Source: PGYR01 sp041675005 (GTDB taxonomy: Bacteria > Bacteroidota > Ignavibacteria > Kapaibacteriales > UBA2268). From it: a stretch of 64,000 nt of DNA. The notes beneath the pieces were generated by a model that saw only the letters and a program-made list of their open reading frames with translations, was not told the DNA's origin and ran no database searches. Every line of letters begins with the position of its first letter. Position 1 is the first letter of the stretch. Positions 53,301 to 61,700 of this stretch are shown here, piece by piece. Where the stretch lies: the NCBI GenBank assembly GCA_041675005.1, contig JBAYUQ010000009.1:43337-107336 (forward strand). Direction: 5' to 3'. Position numbers and translations under genes: made by a program.

Positions 53301-55787
53301 TCAATTACTGATATTAGTTGGTCTACTTTCGAAGAATCAAAGAATGTTAAGAATGCATGGAAAGATATATATGAAAGAATAGGTTTAAGAGACTTATTTA
53401 AGATTAAAGTACCAATAGTGGGTGTAGGTGAGTTAGATTATAATGGTTCCAGAAATTTGGGATACATAGATTCAGACTATATAGGGGAGTACAGTGATTT
53501 ATCATCAACGTTAAGAGACTTATCAATTATTACATATTACGATAACGTTGAGGGGCGATATAAATCTTATTTATCTAGATTTTTATTGAATATTAAGGAT
53601 CCAGAAGATCCGAACAATGACTCAAAGAAAACTACAATTGGCTTTAATCGAAATATCAATGAAGATAGTCTACAAACAGGTTTCTATCAATCGCTTATAT
53701 CAGACCCAATACCTTCTGATCCATCAATTGAGATTATGGCAGGTAATAATTCTTTTAGCTTACAATTTTCAGATATTAGTTCTTTTATTGAGGAAATAGA
53801 AAGTGATTATAAATATTCTAGAGAGTATTTAGAGTTTATATTGAACAATAATAAATTATCATTTGATATAAAAGAATCTGGTGAAAATATAGTAGAAACT
53901 TCTACAAAAAACTATTATCCTAATGTGAGATACAAAGATGAATGTAGAAGAACTTATAATATGACTATGCCTCAAGAAGCAGCTAATCAACCAGCACATA
54001 CAGATCCAAATACTTTAAACCAAGATTACTTCATTATTCATGAAGGCAAATTAATGAGAAATCACATTAGCCCAAGACCAGGATTTCAGGAAATTGGTGA
54101 TTTTGATTATGATATGGTTAATGACACCATTGGTGAATATTTATTTGGTTCTACAGAAGCAAATTATTTTTGTCTTCATTTTAACCCAATGGATGAAGAG
54201 ATTTACTCATTCGATGATGTTTTGTCTTCAAGTGTAGTTAGTATAAGCGACAATTGGGAATTAGACACTACTACTACAATTGAGGGCTTTAACCCAAAGG
54301 ATCCATATAGAAATGGTTCTCTTGGGAGGTGGGGACTACAAGAACAAATTGGATATAGAGATAACATTGAATATGCGTCAGGTTTAGCAACTACAGGAAG
54401 AAATACTAAGGATAATAACAGTAGTATAAATTTCCACACTCAGTATGCTAACGAAAGTATTGGGAATGGAGACTATAATAATTTTATTATGTATAACTGG
54501 AAAAATAATAGAGTTAATGATACTCTTAGATGGATAAAACAAAACCAAATTACTGATAGATCAAAAGATTTCCAGGTAACCGAAAGTAAAGATATTTTAA
54601 ATGTTAATAATTCAGTGAATTATGATGATTCTGGAATAAGACCCACAATTGTATCTCAGAATGCTAGCTCTGATGAAATTGTTTATAATTCCTTTGATTA
54701 TTATAATGATGAAACAAGGTTTCAACCACACTCAGGTAATAATACATTCCCTTTACATAACTCTGTATCACAAGAAATTGAAAGAATAGTGATTAATCCA
54801 GAAAATGAATATGTAATAAAACTATGGTATAATCTAATTTATCCCATTGACACATTGATTCATACTTATCAATTTAATCCATTCGTATTTACATTTTCTG
54901 ATACTCTTGATAATCTAATACCTGGGGTTCAAATTGAATGGGAACAAGATATAACTAAAAGAGTTGGTGACTGGCAATTATTTAGTTTAAAAGTAACTTG
55001 TTCACACTTGACACCAGAATCACAACTATCCAAAATTATGGTAAAAGCAGTTGATAGTGTTCCAACCAATACGTTTATTGATGATTTCAAAATGACACCT
55101 TATTACGCAATATCTAAGTGCTTTGCCTATGATTATGCTAATAAAAGAATCCTTCATGAATTTGATAATGAACATTATAAGACTGATTATATATATGATG
55201 ATGAAGGTAAATTAACAAGAAAAGTAAAAGAAACTTACCGAGGAAGTAAGACTATTGCAGAACAATATTCTAATATACCTCGTGAGAATGTTTATCAAAC
55301 ATCAGGTCAAGGATCTTTAAAAAATAACTCAAAGAGTGAAGAACTAAATAGCAAAAATATAAGAGAAAGGAATAATGTAAGAACATACAAATCTAAACCG
55401 TTAGAACTAAATAATATTGAATCGGAGTTTGATATTATAGATATTAAAATAGATGAATCAGGTATTCATAATAATTTATTCGGGATAGATTCATTAAGTA
55501 TTGAAGATGTTTATCAAGAAGTAGAATCTAAGGTCAACAGTTTACAAGAAAAAGGTATATCTGTGGATTCGCTTAAAACGGATTCTAAGTTTGATTTAAA
55601 TAAAATAAATCTGAAACTTGAAGAATATGATATTGATAAAATAAATATACGAGATACAGAATTAAAATTTGATAAAATAGAATTAGATAGCTTAAACTTC
55701 AACAAAGAACAGATGCTCGATTCTTTAGAAAAAAGAGCAATTATTCCAAAGAAAGATGTAAATGTAAATAAGAGGGTGAGAAAATGA
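47316..55787 (+). CDS. Giant Rhs/SpvB-type protein, N-terminal half of a split Rhs system
   Basis: The protein has 2823 residues with a signal peptide (IFIWILLLFIFLYMDANTQG). The N terminus matches the opening module of Bacteroidota Rhs proteins, close to TcB/SpvB: QFNGQLNYSIPIVNVPG, ALSYTSNAKPNVQ, SWVGFGWELSPGAINRNTKG. The middle is a long beta-rich region. One YD-like repeat is visible near 2640 (YIYDDEGKLTRKVKETYRG). There is an acidic insertion at about 146-185 (EEKKEEEEEPCPEEEQ), and the last 160 residues are strongly charged (FDIIDIKIDE, INIRDTELKFDKIELD). No toxin domain follows. It overlaps the next gene by 4 bp. Confidence 0.85.
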   Translation: MNNNRKIFIWILLLFIFLYMDANTQGPTSPNFNSFTPVGNNEIVNQFNGQLNYSIPIVNVPGPNGSGFQMALSYTSNAKPNVQASWVGFGWELSPGAINRNTKGFPDDYNSTNVIYWDKFRKNITAEKNIMARLEVYSKDSEEKKEEEEEPCPEEEQSGGSEKSGKDEPVNEVAEKAKKKLSIGIGITSTTRYNNFENYSSNTTLGATSLYGGISASWTQKGIPTWIPNVNLSNVLNIKELGLEDLGEDETLQNIVSPILRVANIYPSTNLYFFLKDNGRGQFPSSLKEYRGTERSFRPTVNFKTGLTKVEAEPGFTFTERIIKPKYNTGKEKKVFGYIYSKNATKSSDMMDYYLEMNTTYDKRDNTLPIPFSNADNFYVTGQGINGSFRFWNSGIGIFRPESVSNEIEVDEIGMALGAGFVPDPEVNVGMDYGFGGQSKSVNKSHISTIEKTFKFDNSSGDNKNIKSSFASFNNDLGGGINPYYSTNIENHHKVETFGLSDNLIFDANPLSFNHSGLNFHMDSKVKQSKNISFNTFGDLNNDSLGINLFSYRSKNLKEIRRLNRNLIAEYKIVNEEGKRFNYSLPVFSRNEKTLSYGITKLEKGDGTTTPSTINNKIVYHHITPKIDPNNNDSPPEVILGHEMNEPYANSYLLTEILSPDYIDLKNDGPTIDDYGTYTEFHYKRTAGSKNKHNNISQDWASPPSSQDYDTNDNNWYKWRTPYNGLNYNKGTHSDPRDNMISMSRGEKEIYYLEAINTKTHLSLFITNKDTIVYKRLVKGTNNFVSDTIFGDFDNRNDGYEAVHNEFEASGDPDATMAYVENDNKLRYLDKIILFKLDESNPFEYSNSGKKIFRVTEQIQTTKFEYDYSTWNGEPNSITGNGKLTLKKVWVENGNVSNELYSPYKFDYTYSQEDLPSYITDYNENAVGVELKEDPDYNVLDVDRWGNYRPNNIDDEGRTQNERAWVYQNSKDSMFTDVTPYEYDPSAHLLKKVTLPSRGKILVDYEENEYSYVQDRPAMIMSRLKENSYNPLASEMILDISKDLGIDLINEVELVDSIVQKVQDYYVGTDRRIYFKFFYAIVGGSATNSLEYCSNEYIEGYARVESCFKNLSNELVIKFEREDDDFVPKIICDEFYYNKRFGAFDPNPSVDQPCCDVINGTQDAFEYDYLNYENLKDKLGYSFLPGDASSWFDEFKCLTINEELSYIRIPLPSNIPKKGGGVRVKRVLYVDGFEKEVYGSSADNLRVYGNEYLYQDTSGNGSGIATNEPMEGGEENSLVDLTKKRVEDKKSYVAGDFMEEIEGPYGKTILPSAAINYSTVIKKNISNYETHPGFQINNYLTYKDYPYDGILNDEIDLHDIDMLSNIIQSGNNRKRPLKGLEFTEQIDGRTREIKRPLNLGASNTNINPCAFGKSSIGLNFGGFTEDYVKTTQGTQFVTTNLIGKLKESITYGGRYDNTDTWSKGKGVEYDYFKPGEKQPIVYEDFEIHDGYLGREIEIVLENRRLDEKVNHYKPEIDLGFVWKPPFFDEAQGNISYRGSKMRYEHMLTNKIISYPAIVKKVKNTLDGVTTITENIGFDQYTGRPILTKSATKYAENLASDYNIKSLNIPATYIHPELSQKSLGTSSPLKISNNNKMGLFRKKMVNEDNDTLYILSFDVFWDNADRYKIVEHLSKGALIKVSPTGDYNGLSSMSEYYRVIDVFNDYAQIVPIYDEGYSNAAGLPPSSMLCKVEIIESGNTNQLTTSIGNINFVSGGNDGIPRDKVYLYSDEYLYEPAPSEGTVTEVKNIFADAINDKIEDILEFINLDANYNGDVRIDNKYIRYSDSTISVTLPYDGIEIFDINGDLDTLKSADFQTGSSRLYISDFMIHKDPLGIPLTYTILDKPSTSGYVSEQIFSQARNDFYVYYTFDLVFERLGEESSIPITGRKYHPYPAALNEIFDNAWSLEITDILENNSIEVDKSNGYTSQNFPFVNEVNEDISGYLGYTGFTSLFVFSITDISWSTFEESKNVKNAWKDIYERIGLRDLFKIKVPIVGVGELDYNGSRNLGYIDSDYIGEYSDLSSTLRDLSIITYYDNVEGRYKSYLSRFLLNIKDPEDPNNDSKKTTIGFNRNINEDSLQTGFYQSLISDPIPSDPSIEIMAGNNSFSLQFSDISSFIEEIESDYKYSREYLEFILNNNKLSFDIKESGENIVETSTKNYYPNVRYKDECRRTYNMTMPQEAANQPAHTDPNTLNQDYFIIHEGKLMRNHISPRPGFQEIGDFDYDMVNDTIGEYLFGSTEANYFCLHFNPMDEEIYSFDDVLSSSVVSISDNWELDTTTTIEGFNPKDPYRNGSLGRWGLQEQIGYRDNIEYASGLATTGRNTKDNNSSINFHTQYANESIGNGDYNNFIMYNWKNNRVNDTLRWIKQNQITDRSKDFQVTESKDILNVNNSVNYDDSGIRPTIVSQNASSDEIVYNSFDYYNDETRFQPHSGNNTFPLHNSVSQEIERIVINPENEYVIKLWYNLIYPIDTLIHTYQFNPFVFTFSDTLDNLIPGVQIEWEQDITKRVGDWQLFSLKVTCSHLTPESQLSKIMVKAVDSVPTNTFIDDFKMTPYYAISKCFAYDYANKRILHEFDNEHYKTDYIYDDEGKLTRKVKETYRGSKTIAEQYSNIPRENVYQTSGQGSLKNNSKSEELNSKNIRERNNVRTYKSKPLELNNIESEFDIIDIKIDESGIHNNLFGIDSLSIEDVYQEVESKVNSLQEKGISVDSLKTDSKFDLNKINLKLEEYDIDKINIRDTELKFDKIELDSLNFNKEQMLDSLEKRAIIPKKDVNVNKRVRK

Positions 55788-58700
55788 AAAAGATAATTAT
55801 TCTTATTCTCTTTTTAATAGTAACTCTTTCGAATGTATTTAATCTACAAGCAGGTGATGATTATAAGAAATATAATTTTGTACAGTATTCCAATTACTAC
55901 TCAAAGTCGGATTCTGTTATAAAAACTTATAATGATTTTAAAGCCGCTACTAGCCAATCAGTTAAATGTACTTTGAATTTAGAGAATAATCCGACTTGTG
56001 AAGATATAGATGAAACAAGAAGTGGGTTTATTATTATTAACTTTAGAGCTGGTAAAAATCACTATAAGCTAGGAAATAAGTTTGATGTCACAAACTCATT
56101 TAATTCCAACCTAAGTGTGAAAGTTAATGTTCTGGATGATAACGTATTTGTCACTAATCTATTAGACAAGAAACTTACTGTATTAGGTAATGCTACTGAA
56201 GTTAGACCTGAACATTCTTACAAAATAGAATTAAGTGATATGAGTACAATAGGGGCAACTGATTTTAAAAAATTAGAATTTGAATTGTATGCATGTGATT
56301 CTTTATTTAGTGGGAATTTAGTTAATAAATCAAGCGAATTAACATTCGAAGCATTTTATGTGCTTGATAGAAAATATAAAGCTGAAGATAATAGTTCATC
56401 TGATCCATTAGTATATGTTCAATTTGATTTAAATCCCTCTACATTGCATAAAAAATATCAGTTTACTGATAGTGATCCAAATAATCAGTTTAGAACAGTA
56501 CAACTTGAGTGGCACACGACATGTACAGATTATGAGTTTGAAAAATATAACCTTCAATTATTAAAGTTGGAGAATACATTAGGTGAATATAACGAATTCA
56601 TAACAGAAGTCGATTGGGATAAAGCACTTAATATCGAGGTTGGAGATTACAAAAAATATATAGATTTATATATAACTCAGGGAACAGGTTATTATACTTG
56701 GAGAGTTAGACCAATAGGGACATGGTACGAAGGTGGTGTATCTAATAGTAAGAATTGGGGAGAGTGGAATAGTGAGTCTATGGAGCAAGGACTTTCTTTT
56801 GATATTTCTTCAACTAATTCTAATTATTTTTATTTTTATTATCAACAAGCAGACACCAATATTAACTGGATTCACGCGCGTTTCTTTAATGAGTCTGACA
56901 AAGGCAAAACTAAATTTTTTGATGAAATAACATATTCAGATGAGTTACTAGGTAAAAGACAATATCAAAAACGAATAAATAGTGAAGATGATGTTGTGAT
57001 TTCAGAATTTATAGCTGATTATTCTGGTGAGATTGTTGTCTCAAGTCTACCAGCACCTGTTTCTTCTGAAACTGGTTGGGAATCGGATTATGATACAGTA
57101 GTAAATATGCAACCAGATTTTGGGGTTGATCTTAAGTATAAAAAAGAAGCATTGAAAACAGGCGTAAATAGATTTAACGTTGTTGATTTTGATATCTCCA
57201 ATATTAGTACTTCAAGTAGTACGGTTTACGAATCTTCAGAGATAACCGATGGTCTTATTTATGATTATTATGATGATTCTGGAATTCCAGGTGTACCTAA
57301 GTCTCAAGGTTACCCTTATTCTAGAACTATATATTATAATGATGGGACTGGAAGACTACGAGAACAGAGATTTCCTGGGGAAGTTTCTCATACAACGCCA
57401 GTTTCTACTGAAAGATATGGTCGAGTTAAAACATTCTATTCAAATGTTTCTGAAGACGAGCTGATTCCAATATTTGGAAAAGAGACTCCAGCGACGAATA
57501 AGATGTTTAAAATTATCACTATTGATCAAAATGGTGTTTATCATATTACATACAAAGAATTTAATGGTAATACAATTGCTACAGCAATAAAGTATGATCA
57601 ATACAAAGGTAATAACAATTTAGAACCAATAAGGTCAAATCCAACAAACGAACATCATCTAGGTGAACAAGGATACCAGAAGAGGAATGTATTAAGTAAG
57701 ATAGAAGAAGAAGAGAAAGGCAAAACTAAATTTGATGATGAAAGTTCGTTTCTGATTGATGACCCTGGTAATTCTTTTATGACATATGGGATTGAATTAA
57801 AACCATTTACGGTAGATGGGAATTGTATTTCAAGTTCTGGAAGTCTAATTCTTGGAAATACTTCTCTTGAAATTCCGATTGATTTTCATCTTAGTGTTGT
57901 CAATAAAGGTGCTTTTCACGCTGATCCTGTAGTATTTGACTATTCGACTACAACTAAAACTTTGGGGACAATTACACCTGCAACATTACCTTTGAGTTAT
58001 ACTTTGCCAGGATCAGAAGAATCGGACTTTAGATTTAGAAGGTCAATTCAATTTGATAGAGACTATATTTTTAATTTCATAGAAAACTATAAGGAAGATA
58101 TAATATCACATTTTCATGATGAAGATTCAGGATACAAAAGAGAAATAGAGAACCTTACTGAGATTATTAATGGAAATGTAGATTATGATATAGAAAGTTT
58201 TAGAGATAGTTTAACTTCAACATGGGGGTGGTTTCCTCCTGACCCTAATGCAGAAACAGATCTCGAGAGAAATTACTATAAAAAACCAGTAATAGAAACC
58301 TGTGGATTAAATATTTTAGCTTATTTGCCAAAAGACCCGTGTAAAGCCGAGCCCGCATGTGGAACTGACCCAGATTACGAATCGCTACTTTTTGATTTAA
58401 TAGAAGGAAAAGTAGTAAAAATAGTTGATGATATAGAATATGATGGAAATGGATTTGTGATAGATGGGGAAGGAACTATAAAATCCTTTGGGAGAAATAT
58501 TGACGAATACTTATTCAGAGACGGTCAAAATATGTTTGATGGTTTGGATTTCTATTTTGATAGTGCTAATGTCCAAACCAACAATGGTGTAATTAATCAA
58601 ATGATAGAAAATATGTTAGCAGAGACTTACGAATCATCATATTTGACTGATAACGACTTCGTTGATATAGATAGCGTCATTTGGAGAGAAGAAGATATCT

Positions 58701-61700
58701 GCGATTGTTGGAATATGACAATCAACAATTTTGAAAATTTAGGTATTAAAAACTTAGAAATTGCAGATGGAGAATTTGCACTATATTTTGATAAGAATTT
58801 TTCAATTATTGATGAGTTTCTTGATTGTACAGGGACCATTTTTGAGGGATATTCAAACACAAGATTCAATGACACTACTAACCTAAGACTTGGGTTTGTT
58901 GAAAAAGATACATTACTTGTAGATGATGTAGTTCCTCCTTTTGGGGAAGGGTATATTGAAAATGCATATAAATATTTGCCCCATGATTTTCTAATTCCTA
59001 TATTACAAGAGTATACTCACAATTATTCAGTTGAAAATCCTGATAAAATTGATTACAGAAACAGTCCAGTTGAGCAATTTTTTGATGTTAATGAGATTAC
59101 TTCTGGACCTTCTTCAGGTCATTTCGAATTTAGTTTAAAGTCTACTTATCCTTATCTTCCAAGACATTATATATATAGGGATTGGGATAATCAATTAGAT
59201 TATTCTTATAATACTCAAACCCAAGACGTACCTCTTTCACCAAATAACTTTATTCCTTTAACAAATGATAATGGTGAGCAAGTAAAGGATGATATCTGCA
59301 ATGGAACTTATAGTATTTCATTACAGAGAATTTACAATTACAATATTGGTAAATATAATCCACCATATTGTTCTGATGCATCAGACAAGAGTGCTGAAGA
59401 AGTTCAAAAGGAAAAACAAGAAAAGTTTAATAATGACAGAGAAGAACAAAATAAGAATACGGATCTTGATGATATTACTGATGAAAATGACCCATTCTAC
59501 AATATACAAGATGGATTAAAATTTGAAAGCTGGGAACAAGCATTGCTGTTTTATGTGGATGAATGTCAGCAATCTTGCCCTGATTCAATTAGAAAGTTTG
59601 AGGCAAGAATAAGGCACGCCCTAAGAAATCATGCTCAAAATTATATCACTGACGATGCAACAAGATGGATTTCTGACTTCGGTGAGTTTGATATAGTTAC
59701 CGTTGGAGGAGAAAAGAAACTCCGAGAATACGGTACTATGATTGACCACGACTTTGATGAATATGATGTGATAGAATTCCCCAAAGAGAGAATAGACGAT
59801 TATATTAAAGTACTCGAGGAGAATTGTAAAAGTGAGTGTTTGCCTCTTTGTTTGTCAGGTTCTCAGGATGTGGCTGAAAGTGATTTAGAAGAATTCCTAC
59901 ATGATAATAAGAATAGTGAATCTATTTTTGACAAAAAGGGTTCGAAACCAGTAGATGTAGAGTGCTTAATACAAGATATAGAACGTATTAATCTAGTTAC
60001 TACAAGTGATTATGAATTAAGATTGCCAGAGTTGACCTGTCTCGGTGAGCCAATGTATTGTGAGGGTGAGACTGAATTAGATGGTTTTTTCACAGATGAT
60101 TGGAAAACACTAAGATTAATCAGACTAGGGTATGTAAATGGCGAAAATCTAAATCTTCCTTATCCAGAGTTAGAATATAATAAGCAACTAATAAAACATA
60201 TGAATGATGCTTTATTTTTAGCACGAGAAAGTTCAAAAATAATGGTAGAAAATATTTACAGGACAAATCCTTATCCGAAAACTGCAGATGGCGGTTATGC
60301 ACCTAAAATAGCGTATTACCAAGATTTAAATTCAAGAATAAATAATTTTAATATTTTGACTAATACATTAAAAAACTTTGATTCGAGAATAGAGATACAG
60401 TTTAATAGTACAATAAAGAAAAATGGAGGTTATACGTTTGTCGACAATGATTGTGAAGGTAGCAATTCAGAATTCGAATTTTACATACCTTCTTATAGTA
60501 ATGCTCAGAGTGGTGCAGTTTCTATCTTTAATATCCCTAGATTATGTGACGTAACTAATACACGAACTAGTGATAATTGGTTTGCACTTTTTCAAAATGA
60601 AGTATTAGAGATTTACAATTTTACCCAATGGAAAAGTAGCCTACCTAACAGAAAAAAATATTTCTGGTATAGACGAGCTTTTCAATATGTTCCTTCTTAT
60701 GTTACAATAAGTGACAAATTTAAAATTAATGATAACAAGTTATTTTTTCATAGAGACATATTTAATTACAATGCAATTTGGGATGCTAAATATTGGTCAG
60801 GTGACAAGGTAAAAATGATAAATAATTGTGGTATTAGATATCCTTATTATTTTGATGATTACATTACACATTTGAGTGGACTACATAGAGAAATGAAACA
60901 CCTAGGCATTAATCCGTGTCGAAGTAATAATTTTACTGCCTATAATGATAGTTATTTTGATGGAACTTATGATGGTTCAACAATGTGGAAAAGAGAATCA
61001 GAGAAAGGTAAATTCTCTGCTGATGGTTTATTCGCTTACATTCCTGATTATCCTGACTTTGACGAAGATTCTACCGATTTCCTATGCTTCAGATGGATTA
61101 AAGTTGACCCGACTGAGAGGGGTATAGACTTTATACCTACGGACTGTGAGGATGAGTCACCTAGAATGTATGTAGCAGCACTAGAAAATCAGATTGAGAG
61201 TATTGCTCAAACATTAACTAATCAAATTACGGATAAAATATTTGATGAAATTCATCCTTATGTTTATGACGATAGAGAGCCAGGTGCTTCTGGTGTTCCT
61301 CTCGACACTATGTACGTAACAACCCCTAGTGATACTTTACAGAAATATACTTTGTACTATTATGACATTAGTAATAATCTTGTTAAGACAGTTGCACCTG
61401 CAGGGGTGACAGTTGATAAGAATAGAACTCGTAGTGATATAGTGCAGCACAATTATGAATCAAAGTATAAGTATAATTCGCAAGGGCAAATGATTGAAAG
61501 TAAATCGCCAGATCAGAACTCTACTAATGCGATAAATATCTATGGGACTTCTTACACGTACGATGGTGAGACAATTTACGTTTATGATTTAGCAGGTAGA
61601 TTAAGAATTACTGTTAACCCTAAACAAATATATAATACTGATTATGATGCTTGTGAAGAAGGTAATGTGTTCGCTCCAAAGGCAACTTACTTCAAATATG

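Noticed and set aside
58627..58875. Minus-strand frame opposite the second giant Rhs gene
   Set aside because: It is antisense to a continuous frame of 2739 codons; no independent support.
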